The translations under genes were made by a program, and so were the position numbers. Shown here one piece after another: positions 1 through 6,435 of a stretch of 49,576 nt of DNA. Numbering within the stretch: position 1 is the stretch's first letter; every line of letters starts with the position of its first letter. The DNA is from a virus, in the IMG/VR virus record IMGVR_UViG_3300009034_000060, positions 1 to 49,576 of that record; one strand, written 5' to 3'. The notes under the pieces are model-generated. The model searched no databases. It worked only from the letters and a program-made list of their open reading frames with translations, and was not told where the DNA came from.

Positions 1-119
1 TCATTATTATCTTCAATTAACGACCACTTATTTGCGGTAGAAGAATATCTTATTTCTCCCTCAATATATTTACCGTCATTCTCCCAGTAATATCGGATTC
101 TATCCCCATTTGATAATTC
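1..119. repeat. Terminal direct repeat, left copy
   Basis: These 119 bases are identical to 49458-49576. A single exact terminal overlap is what is left when a circular molecule is written as a linear contig, so position 1 follows position 49457. The overlap lies inside a coding sequence, which fits an assembly overlap better than a biological long terminal repeat. Confidence 0.95.
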
Positions 120-161
120 AACTTTGGTTTTATCTTCGTTGATTATTGTTATATTTTTCAA
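1..161 (-). CDS. Small hypothetical protein, N-terminal part (gene crosses the contig junction)
   Basis: Reading from a TTG at 161 and continuing across the circular junction to a TAA at 49373 gives an 81-residue protein. It starts LKNITIINEDKTKVELSNGD and has a middle rich in aromatic and acidic residues. The TTG overlaps the TGA of the upstream gene (158-478) as TTGA, and an AAGGA motif lies about 6 bases upstream, so coupled translation is likely. The frame is open right across the join, which supports a circular genome. No family was recognised. Its last 88 bases overlap, in another frame, the zinc-ribbon gene ending at 49165, so its C-terminus is less certain than its start. Confidence 0.6.
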   Translation of the reverse strand, partial: MKNITIINEDKTKVELSNGDRIRYYWENDGKYIEGEIRYSSTANKWSLIEDNN

Positions 162-478
162 TTCAATTCCTTCAATGCCTGCTGTAATTCTGATTTATAA
201 ATATAATATTTATGCAGCGCATCCTCTTCATCTGAAGCAGTTACTATTTTCTTCGCCACATCCACGACTTTCTCTAGTTTCTGATTCCGGCTGTGTTCGT
301 GCGTTAGTTTCTCGGCTAAGTAATTGTTGTTCTTCTTGAGGAGTTCGAAAATTATTTTTTCGGCTTCAGCTATATTTTTTTCACAGTAAATACATTCTTG
401 CATTTCTTCAATACTATTATGGCTGTGTTCTACTGAATAGCAAAAACCTTTTAATATCTTTCTTACTTCTTCGTTCAT
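158..478 (-). CDS. Hypothetical early protein, 106 aa
   Basis: Starts MNEEVRKILKGF, and two more small genes here (3154-3528 and 11156-11278) start with the same MNEE. The start overlaps the stop of the upstream gene (475) by four bases and the stop overlaps the next TTG start, so it is part of a tightly packed operon. A CIYC pair lies near residue 30, followed by a charged, probably alpha-helical C-terminal half with lysine and glutamate runs. No domain was recognised. It may be a small DNA-binding or regulatory protein, but that is only a guess from composition. Confidence 0.75.
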   Translation of the reverse strand: MNEEVRKILKGFCYSVEHSHNSIEEMQECIYCEKNIAEAEKIIFELLKKNNNYLAEKLTHEHSRNQKLEKVVDVAKKIVTASDEEDALHKYYIYKSELQQALKELN

Positions 479-714
479 TTCGGCACCTCCTCAAAAAGTT
501 TCCACAATAAATTTAAACATTTATTTAAGTCTCTCTTACATTTTTTTATATCTATCTCCTCGCAGCACCTGTCACATTCGGTATGTCCTGTACAATAAAT
601 AGTGCTATGTATTATTGCCTTCGCCTTAGCTTTGAATTCTTTTTTCATTTTAATATCTCCCTGATTACGATTTTTACCCTCTCCGGTTTCCCGCCATCTT
701 ATTTTGTCTATCAT
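475..714 (-). CDS. Small cysteine-rich hypothetical protein
   Basis: The frame from 714 encodes 79 residues. An internal ATG at 648 (MKKEFKAKAKAII) follows a GGGAGA motif 8 bases upstream and may be the real start, giving 57 residues. The ATG at 714 also has an AAGGAG motif, so both starts are possible. The cysteines at CTGHTECDRCCEEID and KKC suggest a small metal-binding protein. Its first codons overlap the 39-residue membrane peptide gene (674-793) in another frame. Function unknown. Confidence 0.65.
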   Translation of the reverse strand: MIDKIRWRETGEGKNRNQGDIKMKKEFKAKAKAIIHSTIYCTGHTECDRCCEEIDIKKCKRDLNKCLNLLWKLFEEVPK

Positions 715-793
715 TTTTTCCCGCTCCTTTCTTCATTACTATTACCGCCCAAATTACCGCTGCTATTGTTAATGTGATAAGTCCGAATAACAT
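674..793 (-). CDS. Single-pass membrane micro-protein, 39 aa
   Basis: A short frame starts at ATG 793. It encodes one hydrophobic segment (LFGLITLTIAAVIWAVIVM) followed by a basic tail, KKGAGKNDRQNKMAGNRRG. The N-out/C-in layout and length resemble many unannotated phage membrane peptides. It lies between the methyltransferase-like gene and the cysteine-rich gene and overlaps the latter. The ribosome site is weak (CTGATGAA). The clean membrane segment with a positive tail is the main support; function unknown. Confidence 0.5.
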   Translation of the reverse strand: MLFGLITLTIAAVIWAVIVMKKGAGKNDRQNKMAGNRRG

Positions 794-801
794 TTCATCA
801 G

Positions 802-1296
802 TTATGTATGGTCTTTAAATTTCATAAAGCACATCCAGTGAGTATTTGACAATTTCCCACTCTGGTGTCCAAATAACGGTTTTTTATCAATTAAATTCAA
901 TATACGAGCAACTGGTATTTCCGTTTCATTCCACTTAAAAATCAATATACCATATAACTCTAAAACTCTCATACATTCTGAAAATCCTGCTCTTATATCT
1001 TCTTCCCAACCAGGAATTAAAACTCCATATTTTTTAGCCATCCAACTATCTTTACCTAAAGTTTCTAAATGTGGTGGATCAAAAACAACTAATTTAAACA
1101 TATTATTTTCAAAAGGTAATCTTCTGAAATCATATTGAGTGTCGGGATTTATTTCTAATTTTCTACCATCACACAAAACGTGGTTTTCTTTTCTTATATC
1201 ATTGAAAAGAACAAATGGATTATCTTTATTAAACCAAAACATTTTACTTCCACAACACACATCTAATATTAATTTTTTATCTGTTATCATAATCAA
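802..1296 (-). CDS. SAM-dependent methyltransferase-like protein (DPPH motif)
   Basis: This 164-residue protein has a glycine-containing SAM-binding motif I near the start (LILDVCCGSKMFWF) and a motif IV-like FDPPHL near residue 93. That resembles the DPPY catalytic motif of amino-methyltransferases with His in place of Tyr. Similar short phage proteins are annotated as class I methyltransferases. The target could be DNA adenine or cytosine amino groups, but no target-recognition domain is visible. A second ATG two codons in is also possible. It is directly downstream of the cytosine-5 methyltransferase, so the two probably serve a common role such as protecting phage DNA from host restriction. 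Confidence 0.75.
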   Translation of the reverse strand: MIMITDKKLILDVCCGSKMFWFNKDNPFVLFNDIRKENHVLCDGRKLEINPDTQYDFRRLPFENNMFKLVVFDPPHLETLGKDSWMAKKYGVLIPGWEEDIRAGFSECMRVLELYGILIFKWNETEIPVARILNLIDKKPLFGHQSGKLSNTHWMCFMKFKDHT

Positions 1297-1341
1297 AATT
1301 ATGTATTGCTTTCACTTCTTTTCCGCAATCCTGCGATACTG

Positions 1342-1989
1342 TCATAAAAATAAATCCGGCTGCTCACATTCTATCTGCCTGTTCTCTATCTTTGCCTTGG
1401 CGCATTCTAATATGTGTTTGCCGAGTTCAGGGTTAACCATATTACGCATTACTTTTCTTTTGTTATTTATATCGCTATCTTTTATATTAAAACCATAAAC
1501 AGTTTCAGTCCCCACTATATCACTATGAATACGGTCGCTTTTAATATTGAAGTCAATTATATCAAAATTACTCCAAAATATATGACGATGTATTTCTTTT
1601 CCAGGAATTAACAAGTCATAGTAAGGTCTTACGTTTTCCACTACCCAGCAAGTATTTATCGGAGCAAAATGTTTTAATAATATAATTTCTTGATATAATG
1701 CCATATCGGGATATAATGCTTCATATTGTCCTCTATGTACACCGCAGCGCCTTATATCTGAATGTGTGGGGCAAGGGACACTACTCCAGATAAAATCATA
1801 TTCCTTGTAATGCTGCAATAAATATTCATGCGCATCTGTAACTATAACCTTATCTTCTGGAAAGAAATCCTGGTATATCGCTGCAATTTCAGTATTTATC
1901 TCAACCGCAGTAACCTCAACATCTTTCCAGAGTTTCCGATTTCCGCCTATTCCTGCATATAGATTGCAAACTTTTAATTTATTTTTCAT
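1342..1989 (-). CDS. dcm-like: DNA (cytosine-5-)methyltransferase
   Basis: This 215-residue protein has the key C5-methyltransferase motifs: motif I-like CNLYAGIGGNRKLW at the start, catalytic motif IV SSVPCPTHS near residue 71, and motif VI VVENVRPYY near residue 117. It is shorter than typical bacterial enzymes (over 300 residues), with a reduced C-terminal target-recognition region, as is common for phage orphan enzymes. No cognate restriction endonuclease lies nearby. It would methylate phage DNA to resist host restriction. Its ATG overlaps the stop of a 23-codon leader frame (1986-2057), suggesting coupled translation. Confidence 0.88.
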   Translation of the reverse strand: MKNKLKVCNLYAGIGGNRKLWKDVEVTAVEINTEIAAIYQDFFPEDKVIVTDAHEYLLQHYKEYDFIWSSVPCPTHSDIRRCGVHRGQYEALYPDMALYQEIILLKHFAPINTCWVVENVRPYYDLLIPGKEIHRHIFWSNFDIIDFNIKSDRIHSDIVGTETVYGFNIKDSDINNKRKVMRNMVNPELGKHILECAKAKIENRQIECEQPDLFL

Positions 1990-2057
1990 ACCGTCCCAGC
2001 GTTATCGCGGTTCCTTTCAGCGCCCATGTGTTCCAGCGTAATCCTGCTTTCTCTCAT
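1986..2057 (-). CDS. Putative leader micro-ORF, 23 aa
   Basis: ATG at 2057 follows a GGAAGGCGG ribosome site and encodes MRESRITLEHMGAERNRDNA plus three residues. The stop TGA shares bases with the ATG of the cytosine methyltransferase. The segment around its start (AGAGGAAGGCGGATGAGA) resembles the start of leader repeat A found at 2393 and 10347. It could be a coupling leader or the remnant of a lost gene; a functional product is not established. Confidence 0.35.
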   Translation of the reverse strand: MRESRITLEHMGAERNRDNAGTV

Positions 2058-2074
2058 CCGCCTTCCTCTAAAAG

Positions 2075-2365
2075 CTAAAAATTTGTTGCTATCCAACACA
2101 TTTTGTTTTGTATAATACCTGGTTTTTTCCCTATTTGTATATCCCCCCAATCGTAAAGTTCATTCATCCAATTATCAAATTCTTCTACATCTTCAACATA
2201 TTTGAATCCTTCTGCAATTTCTTCTAAAATATCTATTTGTGCTTCATAACATTCTAATTCCTTAATTCTTTTTGAAACTTCCTTTCCTATTTCTTGAATA
2301 GTCATTTCTTCATTATACTTGTTCCAAATATCTTTTAAATCTAATTTATGTAACCAATGTGCCAT
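2075..2365 (-). CDS. Hypothetical phage protein, 96 aa
   Basis: Acidic, mostly helical protein starting MAHWLHKLDLKDIWNKYNEE, with a conserved-looking ELYDWGDI segment near residue 70 and a C-terminal CWIATNF. Similar small proteins with an LYDWGD/A core occur in phage early regions, but no function is known to me. A strong AGGAGG ribosome site precedes ATG 2365. The upstream 16-codon frame (2346-2396) runs over that site, so translation may be coupled. Confidence 0.8.
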   Translation of the reverse strand: MAHWLHKLDLKDIWNKYNEEMTIQEIGKEVSKRIKELECYEAQIDILEEIAEGFKYVEDVEEFDNWMNELYDWGDIQIGKKPGIIQNKMCWIATNF

Positions 2366-2396
2366 AATAACCTCCTTTATCTACACAATATCTCAT
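2346..2396 (-). CDS. Putative leader micro-ORF after leader repeat A, 16 aa
   Basis: Starts at the ATG that ends leader repeat A (copy 1) and encodes MRYCVDKGGYYGTLVT, running through the ribosome site of the 96-residue gene. In the second array the same leader precedes a full methyltransferase gene. This micro-ORF may therefore be what remains after loss of a gene behind leader A. Expression is not proven. Confidence 0.3.
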   Translation of the reverse strand: MRYCVDKGGYYGTLVT

Positions 2397-2430
2397 CCGC
2401 CTTCCTCTGTCCCCGTAATACGGTATTTAC
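2393..2430 (-). repeat. Leader repeat A, copy 1
   Basis: 38 bases identical to 10347-10384. On the coding strand it contains a CCGTATTACGG palindrome followed by an AGAGGAAGGCGG ribosome site and ends in ATG. Here it separates the 52-residue gene from the 16-aa leader frame. Confidence 0.9.
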
Positions 2431-2585
2431 TCAGGATTTATTTCTCTCGCAGCTAAAACTATTTCACCTACTTCCTTTATTTCTCTAGCTTTTTCCAATG
2501 CTTTTTCACTTGTCATTGCCTCTACTACAATACCACGATATTTTTTTACTGTTACATCCCATGTTTTCATTTTATTTTTTTCCAT
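2427..2585 (-). CDS. Small hypothetical protein, 52 aa
   Basis: Too short to stand out, but well supported: ATG 2585 has a GGAGGAAG ribosome site from leader repeat B, and the frame encodes MEKNKMKTWDVTVKKYRGIV followed by a helical, acidic segment ending EIVLAAREINPE. The pattern of a short beta hairpin then an amphipathic helix resembles small phage single-domain proteins. It fills the interval between leader repeats B and A; the corresponding interval in the second array carries an unrelated 104-residue gene. Confidence 0.7.
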   Translation of the reverse strand: MEKNKMKTWDVTVKKYRGIVVEAMTSEKALEKAREIKEVGEIVLAAREINPE

Positions 2586-2586
2586 C

Positions 2587-2623
2587 TCTTCCTCCTCCCT
2601 TATTCCGGCGACTGCCGACGCTA
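2587..2623 (-). repeat. Leader repeat B, copy 1
   Basis: 37 bases matching 10713-10749 with one mismatch. The coding strand carries GCGTCGGCAGTCGCCGG, which can fold as a CGGC/GCCG hairpin, followed by AAGGGAGGAGG, a near-perfect ribosome site just before the next ATG. Confidence 0.9.
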
Positions 2624-2625
2624 AA

Positions 2626-2814
2626 TTACCAATGATGTTTCATCCATATAGGCTCTATATATGGTCTAATTGCTTTTTTACTTAAATGTTTCCAACATCT
2701 TCCACAAGAAATATACTCATATCTACCATGTTCTGTCCTTACCTCCCTGTGACCTTTAAATAAACATATTATTCTATAAATCCATAAAGGCAAATATTTG
2801 GCTGTATCACTCAT
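2626..2814 (-). CDS. Small hypothetical protein with CGRC motif, 62 aa
   Basis: Starts MSDTAKYLPLWIYRIICLFK, continues GHREVRTEHGRYEYISCGRCWKH and ends KHHW. A Cys/His arrangement (C, H, CxxC) suggests a small zinc-binding fold. The start follows leader repeat C, which supplies GGAGGTG. No family was recognised. It occupies the same array slot (between leaders C and B) as the 57-residue cysteine-rich protein at 10747-10920, but the sequences are not alike. Confidence 0.75.
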   Translation of the reverse strand: MSDTAKYLPLWIYRIICLFKGHREVRTEHGRYEYISCGRCWKHLSKKAIRPYIEPIWMKHHW

Positions 2815-2821
2815 TCTCTCG

Positions 2822-2847
2822 CACCTCCTATTGCTTCACCGAGGACT
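2822..2847 (-). repeat. Leader repeat C, copy 1
   Basis: 26 bases matching 10928-10953 with one mismatch. The coding strand reads AGTCCTCGGTGAAGCAATAG then GAGGTG. In this copy the first part also encodes the last codons (SSVKQ, stop) of the upstream gene; in the other copy it lies after the stop codon. Confidence 0.88.
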
Positions 2848-3136
2848 CAAATAATTGTTCCCAACTCATATTTAATTCAGAAGATTTATGAATTAACCAA
2901 CGTACTTTGTCATAAGACCGTTTAGTCTTTAAATACATTTTATGAATTTCTGCCATACTAAAAACAGAATTTTTAGAAAATATTTCTAAAATATCTTTTT
3001 CTTCTTTTGTGAATGTTTCATATTTTATATTACTTCCTACTATACCCAATAACATATTATATCGCTTCGTCAGTCTAAATGTTTTTTTCATTGTCCCAGT
3101 TATTGTTTTTACAATTACATTGGCTTCTTTTCTCAT
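2828..3136 (-). CDS. Hypothetical protein, 102 aa
   Basis: The ATG at 3136 (MRKEANVIVKTITGTMKKTF) is preferred over an upstream GTG at 3142 because GGAGG lies 5 bases before it. The protein is basic and mostly helical. A middle segment (YETFTKEEKDILEIFSKNSV then FSMAEIHKMYLKTKRSYDKV) reads like a winged-helix or helix-turn-helix domain, with a probable recognition helix near residue 75. That would make it a small transcription regulator, but this is inferred from pattern only. Its C-terminal codons overlap leader repeat C. Confidence 0.72.
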   Translation of the reverse strand: MRKEANVIVKTITGTMKKTFRLTKRYNMLLGIVGSNIKYETFTKEEKDILEIFSKNSVFSMAEIHKMYLKTKRSYDKVRWLIHKSSELNMSWEQLFESSVKQ

Positions 3137-3141
3137 CTCCA

Positions 3142-3170
3142 CCTCCCTCCGTTTCAGCGTGTCCGACGGC
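3142..3170 (-). repeat. Leader repeat D, copy 1
   Basis: 29 bases matching 11128-11156 with two mismatches. The coding strand reads GCCGTCGGACACGCTGAAAC followed by GGAGGGAGG, the ribosome site for the next gene. In this copy the upstream gene stops inside the repeat (TGA). Confidence 0.85.
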
Positions 3171-3528
3171 GCTTCTTTAATGCTTCTTCTTCTTGATAAT
3201 AATAATTCTTTGCTCTAACCCACATATTTTTTGTAGTAGTATCTTCTAAAATTATACATGATGGGGAATTCAAATGTGTTTCATATGTTCGCTTCGCCCC
3301 ATCTATAGTATCAATTACAAAAGAAGTTGGGTCTTTATAATCTATGCCATTGGAATGTGTCTTACAATTTTGTGATATACCGACGCCATACACACAATTA
3401 CCATGTCGTATAATCAACTCATACCATATATTAAAATCGTTTTTAGCCCATATCCAATATCCTAATGTTTCTATATCTTCACTGCGGTCTAACCAATCAT
3501 CTAATATTTTTTCTATTTCTTCATTCAT
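3154..3528 (-). CDS. Hypothetical protein, 124 aa
   Basis: Starts MNEEIEKILDDWLDRSEDIE behind a strong AAGGAGG site, with an ATGA overlap to the upstream gene. It contains an aromatic-rich beta region (WIWAKNDFNIWYELIIRHGN) and ends in a very basic tail (KKRRRTR). No known domain was recognised. The basic tail suggests nucleic-acid contact. It lies between leader repeats E and D, in the slot filled by a 40-residue gene in the second array. Confidence 0.75.
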   Translation of the reverse strand: MNEEIEKILDDWLDRSEDIETLGYWIWAKNDFNIWYELIIRHGNCVYGVGISQNCKTHSNGIDYKDPTSFVIDTIDGAKRTYETHLNSPSCIILEDTTTKNMWVRAKNYYYQEEEALKKRRRTR

Positions 3529-3782
3529 TTCCCTTCCCTCCTTTCTGCGTCTGGGCGCTCACCACTATGCTGTTCCCTAGTTCGTATATATCGCAAAGCA
3601 GTTTCATGCCTTGTTTCGTCTTTATATTTATTCGCAACTGCCATTATTAATTCATAGTATTTATCTTTTAATTCTTTAATTTGTCTATCTTTTTCTCTAC
3701 ACTTTCTACATCCCAATATCTTAACTTTTGAAAATGGATGTCCTAATCCTAAACTACCCAAAAAACCACCAGTATATCTCAT
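3525..3782 (-). CDS. Hypothetical protein with CxxC and coiled-coil segment, 85 aa
   Basis: Starts MRYTGGFLGSLGLGHPFSKV. A CRKCREKDRQIKELKDKYY stretch near residues 25-43 combines a CxxC pair with a short coiled coil; the rest is charged. The ATG at 3782 has a GAGGGAGGAG site provided by the preceding 17-codon leader frame. It overlaps the next gene by four bases. Function unknown. Confidence 0.7.
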   Translation of the reverse strand: MRYTGGFLGSLGLGHPFSKVKILGCRKCREKDRQIKELKDKYYELIMAVANKYKDETRHETALRYIRTREQHSGERPDAERREGK

Positions 3783-3783
3783 C

Positions 3784-3837
3784 TCACTCCTCCCTCAGCA
3801 CGATTATGTCGGTTTTAAATTTATTTATTTCTCTCAT
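3784..3837 (-). CDS. Putative leader micro-ORF after leader repeat E, 17 aa
   Basis: ATG 3837 directly follows leader repeat E and encodes MREINKFKTDIIVLREE. Its last codons resemble the C-terminus of the upstream 128-residue protein (KADIIKLKAE). It may be the tail of a duplicated gene whose body was deleted. Expression is possible because the ribosome site is strong, but function is unlikely. Confidence 0.35.
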   Translation of the reverse strand: MREINKFKTDIIVLREE

Positions 3838-3865
3838 CCCTTTCCTCCTCTTGACTTGGGGGCTA
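3838..3865 (-). repeat. Leader repeat E, copy 1
   Basis: 28 bases identical to 11281-11308. In both copies the repeat starts with the TAG stop of the upstream gene and then reads CCCCCAAGTCAAGAGGAGGA before the next ATG. Two unrelated genes therefore end on the same repeat. Confidence 0.9.
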
Positions 3866-4258
3866 CACATTATATTCCCAAATTCCTTGTTTTCCTTTAA
3901 CCGCTATACTTTCCATTCTTTTTATATCAGATAAAAATAGTCCGTAACGTGTAGTATATTCACAATCAATTAGAGCTTGTTCCGAATCTTTTTCATATAA
4001 TTTCCCATACCCTTCTACAAATGCAGTACATATTATAGCTCCATGAACTCGAATCGAATTTTTCGTTCTTATTAAATTTTCCATACTTAAATAATCATAG
4101 GTAGCCGATACCCATTCGTCGTCCCACTTCATTCCAGCATGAATACCGATTCTCTGACCCAACAAACTCCCAAATCTATCGTGTGTTCTTGTTTCTATGG
4201 TTTTCCAGCCCATTGCTATAAACCAAGCCCAGGGTTGCCAAAGTGTAATTATCTTCAT
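3863..4258 (-). CDS. ASCH-domain protein
   Basis: This 131-residue protein has the ASCH/PUA-like signature at its start: MKIITLWQPWAWFIAMGWKT followed by IETR, matching the family pattern GxKxxExR. Further on it has the expected strands and a late TAFVEGYGKLYE. ASCH domains bind RNA or modified nucleosides, and some have nuclease or deaminase-like activity; they are common in phages. It would act in the cytoplasm on nucleic acids or nucleotides; the substrate is unknown. It ends in leader repeat E. The start has AAAAGGAGGGCGGGCG upstream. Confidence 0.85.
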   Translation of the reverse strand: MKIITLWQPWAWFIAMGWKTIETRTHDRFGSLLGQRIGIHAGMKWDDEWVSATYDYLSMENLIRTKNSIRVHGAIICTAFVEGYGKLYEKDSEQALIDCEYTTRYGLFLSDIKRMESIAVKGKQGIWEYNV

Positions 4259-4279
4259 CGCCCGCCCTCCTTTTCTCTA

Positions 4280-4666
4280 CTACTCCGCCTTTAGTTTTAT
4301 TATGTCGGCTTTGCTTATTGCTTCAGCTAAAATATTCTCATAACCGCTGACTAATACATCTTTATCTGCTTTTGAAGTATCGTTATATACTATTTTGGCT
4401 TGTACTATTAAATCTTTACCAATTACCTTTTTTATTTTATCTTTATCAATCTCAATCCTCTCCGCTATCGCTGTGGCTAATCTCCTCCGTCCTCTGTCTG
4501 TTCCAATACCGTTCCTATAATTATCAACATCTTTTTCTATCACCTTCTCAATCTCATTCGCTAATTTCATGGCTCTTGATTGCCTTAACTGCCTTGAACA
4601 TTCGAGTCTTTTTTCTTCTCGTCTTTCTTTCATATCATCTATCTCATCTTGATATTTCTCTTTCAT
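4280..4666 (-). CDS. Hypothetical highly charged protein, 128 aa
   Basis: Begins with a strongly charged helical segment (MKEKYQDEIDDMKERREEKR, probable coiled coil), followed by a region with alternating helices and ending SKADIIKLKAE. It overlaps a small membrane-peptide gene (4663-4761) by an ATGA junction and has an AAGGAGGAGG site. No domain was recognised. The short frame at 3784-3837 resembles its C-terminus. Confidence 0.75.
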   Translation of the reverse strand: MKEKYQDEIDDMKERREEKRLECSRQLRQSRAMKLANEIEKVIEKDVDNYRNGIGTDRGRRRLATAIAERIEIDKDKIKKVIGKDLIVQAKIVYNDTSKADKDVLVSGYENILAEAISKADIIKLKAE

Positions 4667-4761
4667 GGCTGCCTCCTCCTTTTCAACCGTCTTTTCATAT
4701 ACACAAAATATATCAATGCTATCAATAATAATAAATCGTGGATTATTTCCCGGACGGACAT
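4663..4761 (-). CDS. Single-pass membrane micro-protein, 32 aa
   Basis: ATG 4761 (AAGGA about 9 bases upstream) encodes MSVREIIHDLLLLIALIYFV then YMKRRLKRRRQP: one hydrophobic helix and a very basic cytoplasmic-type tail. It overlaps the end of the HNH gene and its stop overlaps the next ATG. It has the same design as the membrane peptides at 674-793 and 12959-13114. Function unknown. Confidence 0.55.
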   Translation of the reverse strand: MSVREIIHDLLLLIALIYFVYMKRRLKRRRQP

Positions 4762-5090
4762 TTTAGTATTTCCTTAAACTGCTTTATTATATCTTCAAGT
4801 TCATACGGCTGCCACTTCTTAATTTGTAATGACTTAGCTTTTAGCCTGTCATATTCCTTATCGCCTAATTTATGCCGGAAAAATACCTCCGCTTCTTCAG
4901 GGTGATCCTCAAAGTAGCTATGTTCCACTCTAGTTAGTATATATCCGTTCTTGATGTCATATCTAGTGCTATGATTCCAGCGGGGGCGGATATGGTGTGC
5001 GTCTACTGTCTTGTCGTCTGGTTTATAGCCGTTTATCACCCGGATAACGGCAATCCATAATTTGTCGGCTTTTTTGCGGAGGTTAGTCAT
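4743..5090 (-). CDS. HNH-type endonuclease-like protein
   Basis: 115 residues containing an HNH-like core: VDAHHIRPRWNHSTRYDIKN, followed by GYILTRVEHSYFEDHPEEAE. The AHH, the N of the DIKNGYIL turn and a later EH fit a beta-beta-alpha-metal fold related to NinG/HNH proteins. The zinc-binding cysteines of larger HNH enzymes are missing. It could be a homing endonuclease or a recombination endonuclease. It sits between an exported or membrane protein gene and the membrane peptide gene. Confidence 0.7.
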   Translation of the reverse strand: MTNLRKKADKLWIAVIRVINGYKPDDKTVDAHHIRPRWNHSTRYDIKNGYILTRVEHSYFEDHPEEAEVFFRHKLGDKEYDRLKAKSLQIKKWQPYELEDIIKQFKEILKCPSGK

Positions 5091-5098
5091 TATATTTA

Positions 5099-5377
5099 TT
5101 ATTCCTCCACCGCAACAATCATATAGTGATGTTTCTCATACCCATACATTTTTATAGCATCTACGCTTCTCATTATTCTATAGGTTTTCCCTCCATAATT
5201 AATAAAATTCGGTATTTCATATTTTATTGGATTTAAAGTAAAAGGTTCAATATCACAATATTGTGGCGTTGGTATAAGTTGAATAATATATTTATCTATT
5301 ATTCTATCTAATTTCTCATAAATACACAATGTTGAAATTACTATAAGAATGGCTAATATTATTGTTTGTGTTTTCAT
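5099..5377 (-). CDS. Membrane-anchored hypothetical protein, 92 aa
   Basis: An N-terminal hydrophobic segment (TIILAILIVISTLCIY, residues 4-19) is followed by a soluble domain of about 70 residues rich in Tyr and Ile. It is probably a signal anchor with the domain in the periplasm. AGGAGGT precedes the ATG. No family was recognised. Confidence 0.7.
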   Translation of the reverse strand: MKTQTIILAILIVISTLCIYEKLDRIIDKYIIQLIPTPQYCDIEPFTLNPIKYEIPNFINYGGKTYRIMRSVDAIKMYGYEKHHYMIVAVEE

Positions 5378-5396
5378 CTTTTACCTCCTGTTTCCT

Positions 5397-6179
5397 TCAC
5401 TTCCCCTCTACTTCGGAAACACCTAAATTTAATTGCTTATTATCCATCACCTTTTCGTCTGACATTGCGATAACACTATTATAGCCATTGTCGACTGAAT
5501 CATATTTGTCAATCCAGTATTGCTCTCTTTCAGTTAAATATTTTTTATCATTTGTTTTTAATTCTTCTATTATTTCAAAAGTCCAGTCTGATATTTTACT
5601 TTCTCTAATAGCCGTATGAAATTTATTATCTCCTGATTGAAAAAAATGTTGATACCACCGCAACGTAAATGCCTGTGTTGTTTGCCCTATATAACACTGG
5701 TCGGTTATCTTATTTGTTATTTTATATATTTTTGATGGATATTTATCTTCATAAAAATTATTACTATTCTTTTCTCTCCATTCTTCCCTTGCAATACTAT
5801 TGCATTTTTCAGAGCAATAAGAATGGCTTCCGCCGCGCGAACCAATGTTATATTTATCAATAATTCTAAAGGTATTTTCACATTGTTCACATTTTTTATA
5901 TTCAAAAAATCCTCTTATAAATGAATCTCTATCATTGAGTTCCTGAATACGTAATAAAAAATTATTAGAATCTAAGTCTTTTGACAATACACGCATAGGA
6001 AATTGTTTGCTATATTCTTGTTCTATAAGTTTTTTTGCCTCTTTCCGACTTTCACTCATCACAAGACCCGAATAAATAGGAGGCCAAGACCAATTACTAC
6101 TATTGCCATAAATAGAAAAAGTATCATCTTCGTCGCTTTCAATTCTCTTGCCTTTTATCTGATAAAAATATTCCATCAT
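5397..6179 (-). CDS. GIY-YIG homing-type endonuclease
   Basis: 260 residues. The C-terminal half holds a GIY-YIG domain: KIYKITNKITDQCYIGQTTQ at about residues 150-170 (the usual GIYxI/YIG pair appears as KIYKI and CYIGQT), a conserved Arg in FTLRWYQHF and a catalytic Glu in LTEREQYWIDKY near residue 218. Ahead of it lies a zinc finger (CEQCENTF ... YCSEKCNS). The N-terminal 90 residues may be a DNA-binding region. No intron or intein is visible around it, so it is probably a free-standing mobile endonuclease inserted between early genes. Confidence 0.85.
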   Translation of the reverse strand: MMEYFYQIKGKRIESDEDDTFSIYGNSSNWSWPPIYSGLVMSESRKEAKKLIEQEYSKQFPMRVLSKDLDSNNFLLRIQELNDRDSFIRGFFEYKKCEQCENTFRIIDKYNIGSRGGSHSYCSEKCNSIAREEWREKNSNNFYEDKYPSKIYKITNKITDQCYIGQTTQAFTLRWYQHFFQSGDNKFHTAIRESKISDWTFEIIEELKTNDKKYLTEREQYWIDKYDSVDNGYNSVIAMSDEKVMDNKQLNLGVSEVEGK

Positions 6180-6219
6180 TTCACTTCCCCTATAACATAG
6201 TTTACGTAGTTGAACAAAT

Positions 6220-6435
6220 CTATATGCCTAACCTTCTACATAAGCGCCTTATTTGATATTCGTATTCTTCCGGGGTTAAGTTCAATGGCCTAAGTTTTCT
6301 TTTTTCTTCTTCGTATTCAAAATATTTATCCATGTGTCCTTCCGCATATAATTCATTTACTTTTTCTAGTGCCCTAACTTTTTCGTTAGCCTCTATTAAT
6401 CCTAATTCAAATTTATTAAAGCAATTCTTCTTCAT
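6220..6435 (-). CDS. Hypothetical helical protein, 71 aa
   Basis: Helical, charged protein starting MKKNCFNKFELGLIEANEKV, with a likely coiled-coil region and basic end CRRLGI. Its start lies within the last codons of the primase-helicase gene, so translation is coupled to it. That association hints at a role in replication, but no domain was recognised. Confidence 0.7.
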   Translation of the reverse strand: MKKNCFNKFELGLIEANEKVRALEKVNELYAEGHMDKYFEYEEEKRKLRPLNLTPEEYEYQIRRLCRRLGI

